A model generated the notes under the pieces. The model was not told the DNA's origin and searched no databases. It saw nothing but the letters and a program-made list of their open reading frames with translations. Positions 1-10,413 of a stretch of 48,277 nt of DNA are shown one piece after another (positions within the stretch are counted from its first letter, which is position 1; each line of letters opens with the position of its first letter). The DNA comes from Rhodoferax sp. Lineage in GTDB: Bacteria > Pseudomonadota > Gammaproteobacteria > Burkholderiales > Burkholderiaceae_C. Both the position numbers and the translations under genes were made by a program. The stretch covers positions 1 to 48,277 of the forward strand of contig PKWM01000011.1 in NCBI GenBank assembly GCA_003133245.1, written 5' to 3'.

Positions 1-288
1 TAGCGATACATCTTTACAAAGTTTTTCAACTTTGACACGGATGTTGGATCATAACCAGTCGTTTTTAGGCAACAGTTATGTAAATCCAACCTCTCACGAG
101 GCGGACTTTAGTCGTTTTGCAAGCAAGACGCGACTTTCCCTTTGAGCCTCTTCCCGGGGGAGGAGACCGCAGTTTCCCGAGGGAAACTGCACTTTGAATG
201 GCTGGTTGGTCCAGCTACAGAAGCGACTTCGAGTCGCACCATGGCATCAATATACATCCGTGATTTGGAATCTGACCCCAATAACTCG
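1..288. other. Non-coding stretch with a chain of small hairpins
   Basis: I see no convincing gene here. The stretch is packed with short perfect inverted repeats: 17-23/28-34 (7 bp, 4-nt loop), 50-55/75-80 (6 bp), 90-93/98-101 (4 bp), 110-114/131-135 with an inner 115-120/123-128 helix, 169-178/181-190 (up to 10 bp around CGAG), 201-205/211-215 (5 bp) and 223-228/232-237 (6 bp, 3-nt loop). Bases 1-90 are AT-rich compared with the neighbouring genes. It could be a structured RNA, a folded single-stranded DNA element or the end of an element that begins outside the window. I do not recognise the family. Confidence 0.4.
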
Positions 289-1068
289 CTACGTTGAGCG
301 CCCCAGCGGTTTGACTTGACCTCGTACCCCACACACCGGGCACAGCGGATTGCGCGGCAGGCGCAGTTCGGTGAACTCCATCGAGCGGCCATCGAGCATC
401 AGCAGACGACCGGTGAGGAGCTGGCCAGCGCCACTGAGCAACTTGAGTGCTTCAGCGGCCTGGATCGAGCCGATGATACCCACCAATGGCGCGAACACAC
501 CCATGGTGGCGCAGCGGGTTTCTTCGTATGCGGCGTCGGGCGGAAAAACGCAGGCATAGCAGGGCGAGCTGACCTGGCGCGGGTCAAAGACGCAAACCTG
601 ACCATCAAAGCGAATGGCCGCACCCGATACCAGGGGTTGACGGTGCTTCACGCAAGCAGTGTTGATGGCCTGGCGTGTGGCAAAGTTGTCTGAGCAGTCG
701 AGCACCACATCGGCTTGCGCCACCAGGGTGTCGAGCAGCGCGGCATCGGCGCGTGCCACGATGGGTATCACCTGCACTTCGGGGTTGACGGCAGCAATGG
801 CAATCTGTGCTGAGAGCGTCTTGGGCTGGCCAATACGCGCCGTGGCGTGCATGATCTGGCGCTGCAAATTGGTCATGTCCACCGTGTCGTGATCGACGAT
901 GGTGATCTGACCAACACCGGCCGAGCCCAGGTACATCGCCACCGGCGAACCCAGCCCCCCGGCACCAATGATCAGCGCGTGACTGCGGAGGATGCGCTGT
1001 TGGCCTTCAACCCCGATCTCATCGAGAAGAACGTGGCGCGAGTAGCGCAAGAGCTCGGCGTCTGTCAT
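289..1068 (-). CDS. moeB: MoeB/ThiF/HesA family sulfur-carrier adenylyltransferase
   Basis: The 259-residue protein is an E1-like enzyme that adenylates the C-terminal glycine of a small ubiquitin-like sulfur carrier (MoaD or ThiS) for molybdopterin or thiamine synthesis. Visible motifs are the nucleotide loop GAGGLG (35-40), the DHDTVDMTNLQRQ stretch (59-71), CSDNF (125-129), the zinc cysteine pairs C170/C173 and C243/C246, and C186 at the usual catalytic-loop position. Length matches stand-alone MoeB/ThiF proteins; there is no C-terminal rhodanese domain. It lies 10 bases downstream of ctpA and is probably co-transcribed with it. MoeB and ThiF cannot be told apart from this sequence. Confidence 0.88.
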   Translation of the reverse strand: MTDAELLRYSRHVLLDEIGVEGQQRILRSHALIIGAGGLGSPVAMYLGSAGVGQITIVDHDTVDMTNLQRQIMHATARIGQPKTLSAQIAIAAVNPEVQVIPIVARADAALLDTLVAQADVVLDCSDNFATRQAINTACVKHRQPLVSGAAIRFDGQVCVFDPRQVSSPCYACVFPPDAAYEETRCATMGVFAPLVGIIGSIQAAEALKLLSGAGQLLTGRLLMLDGRSMEFTELRLPRNPLCPVCGVRGQVKPLGRST

Positions 1069-1078
1069 GCGCCGACTT

Positions 1079-2551
1079 TCACTCTTCTTTCTTCTCTTCG
1101 GCTCGTTCCACCAAGGTTTTGCTCACCGGCACCGGGCGACCTTTGAGCTGGTTGAGCGCTTGCGCCAGTTGAAAGTCCTTGTCGCTGCCGTATTCGGGCA
1201 AGCTGCGCTCGGCCAGCGGTTTCTTGAGTTCCTCTTCGAGCTTGAGGCGAGCCTCGTCACGGGCCTTTTCAATGGCGGCATTCTTGGTCTCGTCGCCCTG
1301 GCCGCTGCTTAAATGTTTTTCCAGATCGACCTCGCGTGTGCGCAGCGCGGCAAACAGGTTGCCTGCTTCAGTCTCATCAATCATGACGTCGGGAACAATG
1401 CCCTTGGCCTGAATTGATTTGCCGCTGGGTGTGTAGTAGCGACTGGTAGTGAGCTTGAGGGCTGCCGTTGGGCAGTTGTCCATGCGAAATGCGGGTTCCA
1501 GGCAGACGGCGGTTTGCACCGAGCCCTTACCAAAGGTCTGATTGCCTAGCAGCTTGGCACGCTTATGGTCTTGCAAGGCACCGGCCACAATCTCGCTGGC
1601 CGAGGCCGAGCCCTCGTTGACCAGCACCACCAGGTCGACCTTTTTCAGGGCGCCTTTGGTAACTTCCTGCAAGTGTTTCAGCGGGTCAGCGCCACCGCGA
1701 CGCTGGTAAAACTCGGGTGCTGCTTTGTAAGTGAATTTGCTCTCGGCCAACTGGCCATTGGCTGATACCACGGTCACGTTGTCTGGTAAAAATGCGGCCG
1801 CCACCGCCACTGCCGCGTCCAGATAACCACCCGGATCGTTGCGCAAGTCAAGCACCAGCCCCTTGAGGTGAGGCTCCTGCTGGTAAATCTCTTCCATCTT
1901 GCGGGCAAAGTCGGCCACCGTACGTTCCTGGAACTGGCTCAGGCGAATCCAGGCATAGCCCGGTTCCAGTACTTTGGCGCGCACCGACTGGGTGCGGATT
2001 TCTTCACGCGTGATGGGCACCGGGAACGTGCGGTTCTCGGACTTGCGGTAAATCGTCAGCAGCACCTTGGTATTGGGATCACCCCGCATGCGCTTGACGC
2101 CTTCGCTCAGTGTCAGGCCCTTAACCAGCGTATCGTCGATCTTGATGATCAGGTCATTGGGCTTGATGCCAGCCCGAAACGCGGGCGAGCCTTCAATCGG
2201 CGAGACCACTTTGATGAGGCCGTCTTCTTGCGAAATTTCGATGCCGACACCGACGAATTTTCCGGTCGTACCCTCGTTGAATTCCTTCAGTGCCTTTTTG
2301 TCGAGATAGACCGAATGCGGATCGAGCCCCGCCACCATGCCGGCGATGGCGTCGGTGATGAGTTTCTTGTCGTCCACCGGGTCAACATAGTTGCTTTTGA
2401 TCATGCCAAAGACAGCGGCGAGTTGTTGCAACTCTTCCAGCGGCAGCGGTGCGAGGGCACCTCGCGCCACAGTTTGAAGCGAGACGGTCGTTAAGGCGCC
2501 AGCGACGATACCCAGCGAAATCCAAGCGCTAATTCTAAGTTTGTGACCCAT
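1079..2551 (-). CDS. ctpA: Carboxyl-terminal processing protease, S41 family
   Basis: This 490-residue periplasmic serine protease trims or degrades proteins from the C-terminus. A short basic N-terminus and hydrophobic stretch (about 7-28) form a signal peptide or anchor. A PDZ domain follows (about 95-180), then the S41 core with the catalytic serine in GSASASE (314-320, probably Ser-317) and the catalytic lysine Lys-342 in FGKGS. The C-terminus is charged and rich in Glu and Lys (about 410-490). It is closer to the CtpA/CtpB type than to the long E. coli Prc. It lies between gpmA and the moeB-like gene on the same strand, an arrangement familiar in Burkholderiales. Confidence 0.93.
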   Translation of the reverse strand: MGHKLRISAWISLGIVAGALTTVSLQTVARGALAPLPLEELQQLAAVFGMIKSNYVDPVDDKKLITDAIAGMVAGLDPHSVYLDKKALKEFNEGTTGKFVGVGIEISQEDGLIKVVSPIEGSPAFRAGIKPNDLIIKIDDTLVKGLTLSEGVKRMRGDPNTKVLLTIYRKSENRTFPVPITREEIRTQSVRAKVLEPGYAWIRLSQFQERTVADFARKMEEIYQQEPHLKGLVLDLRNDPGGYLDAAVAVAAAFLPDNVTVVSANGQLAESKFTYKAAPEFYQRRGGADPLKHLQEVTKGALKKVDLVVLVNEGSASASEIVAGALQDHKRAKLLGNQTFGKGSVQTAVCLEPAFRMDNCPTAALKLTTSRYYTPSGKSIQAKGIVPDVMIDETEAGNLFAALRTREVDLEKHLSSGQGDETKNAAIEKARDEARLKLEEELKKPLAERSLPEYGSDKDFQLAQALNQLKGRPVPVSKTLVERAEEKKEE

Positions 2552-2635
2552 AAATCTTTCTAATCGGCTTTAGCCTTGGCAAATATACACGTTTGCAGAT
2601 TGCCATAGAGTAGCCTTGTCAAATTTACCCAAGCT

Positions 2636-3391
2636 TTACCCTGAACATACAGAGCTTGCCTGCGCCGCCACGGCCGCAGTGGCCTGGGCGACCGCTGCGG
2701 CGTCTCCCAGGTAATAGTGGCGGATCGGTTTCAGATCGTCGTCGAGTTCATAGACCAGAGGAATGCCGTTAGGGATGTTCAGGTCGATGATGTCGGTGTC
2801 AGAGATGTTGTCGAGGTATTTCATCAACGCCCGAATTGAGTTGCCGTGCGCTGCCACCAGCAAGCGTTGGCCTGCCTTGAGGGCGGGTGCCATTGTTTCG
2901 TTCCAGAACGGCATGACACGCGCCACCGTGTCTTTCAGACATTCAGTCAGGGGAACTTGTTCTGTTTGCAATTTGGCGTAGCGCAAATCACCGCGTTCAC
3001 AGCGCGGATCGGTCGTCGCCAGCGCGGGCGGTGGCGTGTCGTAACTGCGCCGCCAGGCCAACACCTGGGCGTCGCCATACTGCTTTGCCACTTCAGCCTT
3101 ATCGAGTCCTTGCAGCGCACCGTAGTGGCGCTCGTTGAGGCGCCAACTGTTGAGCACCGGCAGCCAGGTTCGATCAAGTTCGTCGAGCACGTGCCACAAG
3201 GTGCGGGTGGCGCGTTTGAGCACGCTGGTGTAAGCCACATCAAACTCATAACCCTCGGTCTTGAGCAGACGTCCGGCCTGTCGGGCCTGCTCAATGCCGG
3301 TCGGCGTCAAATCGACGTCGGTCCAGCCGGTGAAGCGATTTTCAAGGTTCCAGGTAGATTCACCGTGGCGGATGAGAACGAGTTTGTGCAT
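2636..3391 (-). CDS. gpmA: 2,3-bisphosphoglycerate-dependent phosphoglycerate mutase
   Basis: The enzyme interconverts 3- and 2-phosphoglycerate in glycolysis and gluconeogenesis in the cytosol. The 251-residue protein has the phosphohistidine motif RHGES (His-9), the ERHYG acid/base region (Glu-87) and the second active-site histidine in AHGNS (His-182). The core matches the dPGM family. The last ~25 residues are an alanine-rich tail that probably has no catalytic role. The gene diverges from the rhodanese-grxC-secB-gpsA group across a 96-base gap that should contain promoters for both directions. ctpA follows 84 bases downstream. Confidence 0.95.
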   Translation of the reverse strand: MHKLVLIRHGESTWNLENRFTGWTDVDLTPTGIEQARQAGRLLKTEGYEFDVAYTSVLKRATRTLWHVLDELDRTWLPVLNSWRLNERHYGALQGLDKAEVAKQYGDAQVLAWRRSYDTPPPALATTDPRCERGDLRYAKLQTEQVPLTECLKDTVARVMPFWNETMAPALKAGQRLLVAAHGNSIRALMKYLDNISDTDIIDLNIPNGIPLVYELDDDLKPIRHYYLGDAAAVAQATAAVAAQASSVCSG

Positions 3392-3487
3392 AGTGTATTA
3401 AATCCGGGGAAAAGCCGGGGTTGAAGGCGCGGCTGGCGTCTCATTCTAAAATGAACCTTTAACTCTCGGTAATTTTGAAGGAATCAT

Positions 3488-3895
3488 GTGAAATTTATTC
3501 TCGACAACTGGATGCTGATCGCCATCGCCTTGGCCTCGGGTGCCATGCTATTTTGGCCGGCGTTCAAGAGCGCCACGGGGGGTGCGTTGACGCCGCAGGC
3601 GGCGGTGCGGCTCATTAATCGTGAGAAAGCGGTGGTTATTGATATCTGCGAAGTCGATGAGTTTGCGGCCGGTCATGTGGGGGGGGCCAAAAACATTCCC
3701 CTGGCCCAGTTTGAAGACAAATTGCCGGGTGCCGTCAAGAACAAGGCGCTGCCACTGATTCTGGTGTGCAAGTCGGGCGCGCGCTCCAAACGTGCACTGG
3801 ACATTGCCAAAAAACTCGGTTACGCACAGGCCCAGTCTTTGAACGGTGGCATGAATGCCTGGCGCGCCGTCAATTTGCCGGTGGAGAAAACCTGA
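3488..3895 (+). CDS. Membrane-anchored rhodanese-domain protein
   Basis: This 135-residue protein has one N-terminal membrane segment (about 8-24) and a single rhodanese domain with an active-site loop CKSGARS (Cys-94), so it could carry or transfer persulfide sulfur at the membrane. The start is GTG at 3488, preceded by an AAGGAA-like ribosome site. An ATG at 3486 overlaps it but is followed at once by TGA. Its stop overlaps the grxC start by one base (TGATG), so the two are translationally coupled. Rhodanese next to glutaredoxin and secB suggests a role in thiol chemistry; the true substrate is unknown. Confidence 0.88.
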   Translation: MKFILDNWMLIAIALASGAMLFWPAFKSATGGALTPQAAVRLINREKAVVIDICEVDEFAAGHVGGAKNIPLAQFEDKLPGAVKNKALPLILVCKSGARSKRALDIAKKLGYAQAQSLNGGMNAWRAVNLPVEKT

Positions 3896-4155
3896 TGCAA
3901 GCCGTCAAAATTTACACCACTGCCGTTTGTCCCTATTGCACTCAGGCCAAGCAAATTCTCAAGGCAAAAGGCGTTGAGAAGCTGGAAGAAATTCGCATCG
4001 ACACCGATCCGCAGCAACTTCGAACGATGATGGAGATCACCGGCAGGCGCACTGTGCCGCAGATTTTTATTGGCCAGACCCACGTCGGTGGCTGCGATGA
4101 TCTGATTGCGCTCGATGCCAAGGGCGGTTTGTTGCCACTGCTCAATGCGGATTGA
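3895..4155 (+). CDS. grxC: Glutaredoxin 3
   Basis: This 86-residue monodomain glutaredoxin uses glutathione to reduce disulfides. The dithiol active site CPYC sits at residues 12-15. The TVPQIFIG segment with the cis-proline and the GGCDD glutathione-binding motif follow in the usual order. I placed the start at 3895 because it gives the standard short N-terminus (MQAVKIYTT) and overlaps the stop of the rhodanese gene. Upstream in-frame codons would only add residues read from inside that gene. secB follows 114 bases downstream, as in many proteobacteria. Confidence 0.94.
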   Translation: MQAVKIYTTAVCPYCTQAKQILKAKGVEKLEEIRIDTDPQQLRTMMEITGRRTVPQIFIGQTHVGGCDDLIALDAKGGLLPLLNAD

Positions 4156-4269
4156 TTGACGTCCGTTTGTGGCCGATTGATTGTCTCCTGAGATAATCGG
4201 CACCGTTTTCAGACATTTCCCCGCTCAATCCATTCGGGAGTGGGCGCAATTTAATATTTAGGAACCCCT

Positions 4270-4746
4270 ATGGCCGAGCAACAAGACCCCATTTTCCAGA
4301 TCCAACGTGTCTATCTCAAAGAAGCGTCGCTCGAACAACCCAATTCACCGGCCATTTTGCTCGAACAGGATGCGTCAACGGTGGAAATCCAGTTGGGCGT
4401 TAATGCCGTACCGGTGGCCGAGGGCGTTTTTGAAGTGATGGTGACGGCCACCGTGCAGACCAAGATCAAGGATAAAACCGTGTTTCTGGTGGAAGCCACC
4501 CAAGCCGGTATTTTTGAGATTCGCAACATACCGCAGGATCAAATGGGTCAGGTCATGGGCATCGCCTGCCCGCAAATTGTCTATCCGTACCTGCGCGGTA
4601 ATGTGGCCGACCTGGTCCAGCGCGGTGGTTTTCCGCCGGTGCATCTTTCCGAAATCAACTTTCAGGCGATGTATGAGCAGCAGCAGGCTGCTGCCACTGC
4701 TGCAGTGCCAGCATCGGACGAAATTCCGGCCATCGTGACGCAGTAA
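4270..4746 (+). CDS. secB: Protein-export chaperone SecB
   Basis: SecB is a cytosolic tetrameric chaperone that keeps preproteins unfolded and delivers them to SecA. The 158-residue protein begins with the typical [21 protein letters not shown] segment shape and contains the conserved [11 protein letters not shown] region (about 130-140). The last ~20 residues are Gln/Ala-rich and variable, as in other SecB proteins. An AGGAA ribosome site precedes the ATG. It sits between grxC and gpsA, the classical proteobacterial neighbourhood. Confidence 0.96.
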   Translation: MAEQQDPIFQIQRVYLKEASLEQPNSPAILLEQDASTVEIQLGVNAVPVAEGVFEVMVTATVQTKIKDKTVFLVEATQAGIFEIRNIPQDQMGQVMGIACPQIVYPYLRGNVADLVQRGGFPPVHLSEINFQAMYEQQQAAATAAVPASDEIPAIVTQ

Positions 4747-4777
4747 ATCCAAGCGTCAAACCCGGATCCAGCGCAGC

Positions 4778-5833
4778 ATGAAAATTGTAGTGTTCGGAGC
4801 CGGTGCCTGGGGCACGGCGCTGGCACTCAGTGCCAGCACCAACCCGCTGGCGCAGCATCAGGTGAGCTTGTGTGCACGCGATGCTGCACAGGCCGCCGAC
4901 CTGCAGACCCAACGTGAAAATGTGCGCTACTTGCCGGGCATCAAACTGCCAGCGTCGTTGACTGTTTGTGCCTTGGGCGGGTGCGTGACGGCGGGTTCAA
5001 GTGGTCTGGCTGGTACGCAACCCCTGGCTTCTCTCGTGGCAGGGGCAGACCTGCTTGTCATCGCCACACCGATGGCGGGTTTGCGCTCGATGTTGACCCA
5101 GCTGCGCGACACCCGCTTGCCGGTTGCCTGGCTGTGTAAAGGCTTTGAAGCGGCGGCTTCGGCTCAGGCTTATGGCCTGTTGGCGCACGAGGTGCAAACG
5201 CAGGTGGCACCTGATTTGAAGGCCGGTGGACTCAGTGGCCCGAGCTTTGCGCAGGAAGTGGCACAGGGCAAACCGACCGCCTTGGTGGCAGCAAGCGGCT
5301 ACGCTGAACTACGCAGCGCGCTGGTTGAGGCTTTTCACAGCCCGACGCTGCGCGTTTATGCCAATGACGATCTGGTTGGCGTCGAAGTGGGTGGCGCGGT
5401 CAAGAATGTGTTGGCGATTGCCGCCGGTTTGTGCGACGGCTTGCAATTGGGGCTGAACGCGCGCGCCGCGCTGATTACCCGCGGACTGGCCGAGATGACG
5501 CGCCTGGGCGTGGCGCTGGGTGCGCGTGCCGAGACGTTCATGGGTTTGAGCGGGTTGGGCGATCTGGTGCTCACCGCTACGGGTGACTTGTCACGCAACC
5601 GGCAAGTCGGTCTGGCGTTGGCGCAGGGCCAGTCGCTGCAACAAGCCATGTCCTCTCTGGGGCACGTCGCCGAAGGGGTTTATTGCGCTCGCACGGTGCT
5701 GCAGCGTGCCGGCGCTGTGATTGTCCAGATGCCGATCACGCAGGCTGTGGTGGCGCTGCTGGATGGTCAGATCAAAGCGCAACAAGCCGTGGCGCTGCTG
5801 ATGGAGCGCGAACCCGTCGCAGAATCGGCTTGA
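4778..5833 (+). CDS. gpsA: Glycerol-3-phosphate dehydrogenase [NAD(P)+]
   Basis: The enzyme reduces dihydroxyacetone phosphate to sn-glycerol-3-phosphate, the backbone for phospholipids. The 351-residue protein shows the dinucleotide loop GAGAWG (7-12), CKGFE (120-124), [11 protein letters not shown] (151-161), the catalytic lysine Lys-209 in GGAVKNV, and the substrate-binding [17 protein letters not shown] segment. It is about a dozen residues longer than E. coli GpsA, with the extra length around residues 64-90. It is the last gene of the plus-strand group and converges on panC across an interspersed repeat. Confidence 0.95.
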   Translation: MKIVVFGAGAWGTALALSASTNPLAQHQVSLCARDAAQAADLQTQRENVRYLPGIKLPASLTVCALGGCVTAGSSGLAGTQPLASLVAGADLLVIATPMAGLRSMLTQLRDTRLPVAWLCKGFEAAASAQAYGLLAHEVQTQVAPDLKAGGLSGPSFAQEVAQGKPTALVAASGYAELRSALVEAFHSPTLRVYANDDLVGVEVGGAVKNVLAIAAGLCDGLQLGLNARAALITRGLAEMTRLGVALGARAETFMGLSGLGDLVLTATGDLSRNRQVGLALAQGQSLQQAMSSLGHVAEGVYCARTVLQRAGAVIVQMPITQAVVALLDGQIKAQQAVALLMEREPVAESA

Positions 5834-5860
5834 ACTGGGTTGCAGGGTTTTGGGGGGTCA

Positions 5861-6160
5861 CACCCTGCTGCTGAGAATGGTTTTCTTTTCGGGCGAGCAA
5901 ACCAGGCAACCTGCTCCCGCTCGAAGGCCGCAACAGGGCGGGGGCACGCGCCGCCGTTCGTGTCCCCCGGCCTTTGGCCTCCTCCTTTACCTCACTTTGG
6001 CGCGCAACCCCACCCCGTTGCTTTGAGTGGCTTTCTTTTCGGGCTAGCAAACAATGCAACCTGGGAAACAGGCTGTCTGGGTGTTCTGCGTAGGTAAAGG
6101 AGGAGCCCGCAGGGCGGGGGACACGGAGCAGAGCACCCAGGTAGCATGATCCCGCTCGAA
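5861..6160. repeat. Interspersed intergenic repeat, copy 1
   Basis: The 451-base gap between convergent gpsA and panC holds no supported gene. It contains a direct repeat, 5861-5913 and 6011-6063, with 44 of 53 positions identical. It also has two hairpin-bearing modules in opposite orientation: 5954-6030 (plus) and 6068-6153 (minus). Both modules carry a GTGTCCCCCG / CCTCCTTTACCT core. The same two modules recur at 31415-31503 and 31550-31627 in the reverse order and orientation, so this is a dispersed element, not a chance palindrome. Open frames across it are low-complexity Arg/Pro/Ser peptides with no family resemblance. The remainder, 6161-6284, shows nothing I can name. Confidence 0.75.
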
Positions 6161-6284
6161 GGCCGTGCCCCGAATTGGAATCCGACCCCCTGGACTTGGG
6201 GTTTTGCCAAAAACAGTTCGATTCCACAGCCGCTGGCGCATCGGTACGCCCACCGGGGCGAGACCCGGCCTGTTGCAACGTTCT

Positions 6285-8064
<1,780 letters not shown>

Positions 8065-8367
8065 GGGAATCTCCTAAAACTGGCGCGAGTCTAACGCAGA
8101 CAGCAAGGTTGGAGTCGAGACGGGTGGTCGGTGGCATCTGCTATCATTTGACGCAAGAGACAACCGAAGTCTGGCCGATTGATCGCGCCAGACTTGCTGG
8201 GTAATGAGCGCGCTGGCGTGATCAATAAGGCGCGGTTCAATAAGGGCTTTTGATGACAGCGTTGAGGCAAGATGGTAGAGCTGCAATGGCACAGCACAGG
8301 CGGCTGTCGCTGTTGGCACCTGATGGCGGGCGGTGCGGGCTGCCGTTCATGTTGATTTGCTAGTGTA
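8065..8367. promoter_or_regulatory. Divergent intergenic region with a stem-loop upstream of the hyf-like operon
   Basis: This 303-base gap separates the divergent panB and hyfB-like genes and should hold both promoters, though I cannot place a convincing -35/-10 pair. Its one clear structure is a perfect 9-bp inverted repeat, 8167-8175 and 8187-8195, whose loop contains a second small palindrome (CGAT TG ATCG). It could be an operator or an RNA hairpin in the hyf leader. No strong ribosome site precedes the hyfB ATG at 8368. Confidence 0.45.
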
Positions 8368-10413
8368 ATGAGCGCGATGATCGAGACGCCGCTGTTTTTG
8401 ATCTATATCGCTGTGCTGTGTACCCTGTTGTCGGGTGCGGTTTCGGTGTTTGCCGTGCATCGCCACCCCGATTTTCTGCATTTCGGTTCCTTCCTGTTTC
8501 TGTTCTTTTCCGGTGCTGCCAGCTTCGCCGCCGGTGCCTGGACGCTGCTGGCCAATCTCACCGTGACCGCCCGTTTTGACATGGGTCTGCCCTGGCTGGC
8601 CTGGCATTTGCGCATCGATCCGCTGAGCGGCTTCTTTCTTGTCCTGCTGGGCACGCTGGTGGTCGCGGTCTCGCTCTATGGACCGAGCTACACGCGTGAA
8701 TTTGGACGCGGCCCATCGACGCAGCCGCTGCCCCCGCTGGGCATCTTCACGGCGCTGTTTATCCTGGGCATGCAAATGCTGTTGATCGCGGATGACGCAC
8801 TGGTGTTCATGATTTTCTGGGAAATGATGTCGCTGGCCGGCTATTTTCTGGTGGTCTATCAGCATCAGCACGCTGCCAATCGCGACGCCGCCTTTCTTTA
8901 CCTGCTGCTGGCGCACGTCGGTGCGCTGGTGATTTTGCTGTCTTTTGGCGTGCTCGCCGCTTTTGGCGGCGGCCTCACTTTTGACGTGATGCGCGCGGCC
9001 AAACTCTCGCCGCTGTGGGCCACCATTGGTTTTGTCTGTGCCTTCATTGGTTTTGGCACTAAGTCGGGCATGGTGCCGCTACACGTCTGGCTGCCTGAGG
9101 CGCACCCGGTGGCACCGTCGCACATTTCGGCGCTGATGAGCGGGGCCATGATCAAGATGGGCATTTACGGCATGGTTCGCGTGATTTTTGATCTGATCGG
9201 CGATGTGCAATGGGAATGGGGCATGGCGGTGCTGATCATTGGCACCATTTCTTCGGTACTGGGCGTGCTTTACGCGCTGATGCAGCACGACCTCAAGCGC
9301 TTGCTGGCTTACCACTCGATTGAGAACATCGGCATTATCCTGATGGGTCTGGGCATGTCGATGATTTTTCTCGGCAGCGGCCATCCACTGCTGGGCACAC
9401 TCGGCTTGATCGCAGCGCTCTACCACACGCTTAACCATGCGTTGTTCAAAGCGCTGCTGTTTCTGGGCGCGGGCTCGGTGCTGTACCGCACCCATGCGCA
9501 TGACCTCGACCACATGGGTGGCTTGATTCACCGTATGCCCATTACCGCCTTCTTTTTTCTCATTGGCTGCGTCGCCATCTCGGCGCTGCCGCCGTTCAAT
9601 GGCTTTGTCTCGGAGTGGCTGACCTTTCAGACTGCCTTGCAATCAACCGCACTGGAGAACGGCCTGTTGCGCTCCACGATACCGTTTGCCGCCGCGCTGC
9701 TGGCGCTCACCGGAGCGCTGGCGGCGGCTTGCTTTGTCAAGGCCTTTGGTATTGCGTTTTTAGGCAAAGCCCGCACACGCCGGGTTGAGCTGGCGCGCGA
9801 AGTGCCCATTGGCATGTTGGGCGGCATGGGGCTGCTGGCCTTGCTGTGCCTGCTGCTGGGTGTGTTCCCGAGCACGGTGATCCAGACCATGGCTCCGATC
9901 ACGCAAATGCTGGTGCACGCAGCGCTGCCTTCGGCCACGGCCCAGGGTTGGCTCTGGTTGACGCCGATTTCAGCACAAGTGGCGTCTTACTCGGCACCGT
10001 TTGTGCTGGTGGCGATCCTTGTCGTATTCGGTTTGGGTTACGTTTTTCTCAAGCGCGGGACCGATCCGGTGCGCCGTTCCGAGCCCTGGGATTGCGGCTT
10101 TGGCGGCCTGACAACCCGGATGCAATACACCTCGACCGCTTTCAGCCAGCCGATCCGGCGCGTTTTTCAAGGGGTCTGGAAAGTGGAGGAACACATTGAT
10201 ACGCTCGCCAGCCCCGGCCCGCTGGCGCGCGTGACGAGCCTGCATTACAGCGTGCACGCGCACGACTGGTCGTGGCTGTGGTGCTACGTTCCGATTGGTC
10301 GTCTGGTGTTGGCGGCGGCCAACCGCATCGGCTTCATCCAGACCGGCAACATTCACACTTACCTGAAGTTTTCTTTTGTCACGCTGCTGGTGTTCTTATG
10401 GATAGTCAGTTGA
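8368..10413 (+). CDS. hyfB: HyfB-like (NuoL/M-type) proton-channel subunit
   Basis: This 681-residue membrane protein belongs to the Mrp-antiporter/NuoL-NuoM-NuoN superfamily and would form a proton- or ion-translocating arm of a complex-I-like enzyme. Key buried charges are visible: Glu-152 in FWEMMSLAGY, Lys-232 in TKSGMVPLHVWLPEAHP and Lys-263 in GAMIKMGIYG, followed by HDLKRLLAYHSIENIG. The length and the C-terminal extension after about residue 560 fit HyfB/HycC. It opens a six-gene operon, and its end overlaps hyfC by 16 bases. Partner genes show no hydrogenase active site, so HyfB is a structural, not functional, name. Confidence 0.88.
   Translation: MSAMIETPLFLIYIAVLCTLLSGAVSVFAVHRHPDFLHFGSFLFLFFSGAASFAAGAWTLLANLTVTARFDMGLPWLAWHLRIDPLSGFFLVLLGTLVVAVSLYGPSYTREFGRGPSTQPLPPLGIFTALFILGMQMLLIADDALVFMIFWEMMSLAGYFLVVYQHQHAANRDAAFLYLLLAHVGALVILLSFGVLAAFGGGLTFDVMRAAKLSPLWATIGFVCAFIGFGTKSGMVPLHVWLPEAHPVAPSHISALMSGAMIKMGIYGMVRVIFDLIGDVQWEWGMAVLIIGTISSVLGVLYALMQHDLKRLLAYHSIENIGIILMGLGMSMIFLGSGHPLLGTLGLIAALYHTLNHALFKALLFLGAGSVLYRTHAHDLDHMGGLIHRMPITAFFFLIGCVAISALPPFNGFVSEWLTFQTALQSTALENGLLRSTIPFAAALLALTGALAAACFVKAFGIAFLGKARTRRVELAREVPIGMLGGMGLLALLCLLLGVFPSTVIQTMAPITQMLVHAALPSATAQGWLWLTPISAQVASYSAPFVLVAILVVFGLGYVFLKRGTDPVRRSEPWDCGFGGLTTRMQYTSTAFSQPIRRVFQGVWKVEEHIDTLASPGPLARVTSLHYSVHAHDWSWLWCYVPIGRLVLAAANRIGFIQTGNIHTYLKFSFVTLLVFLWIVS

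Noticed and set aside
108..392. A 94-codon minus-strand frame at the left edge
   Set aside because: It overlaps the end of the moeB-like gene and runs through the hairpin-rich stretch; composition is not protein-like.
4156..4269. A sigma-70 promoter for secB
   Set aside because: TTGACG and GATAAT hexamers are present but about 30 bases apart, too far for a normal promoter.
5772..6278. A ~168-codon open frame on the minus strand between gpsA and panC
   Set aside because: It lies across the interspersed repeat, is low-complexity Arg/Ser/Pro sequence, overlaps the gpsA end and resembles no family.
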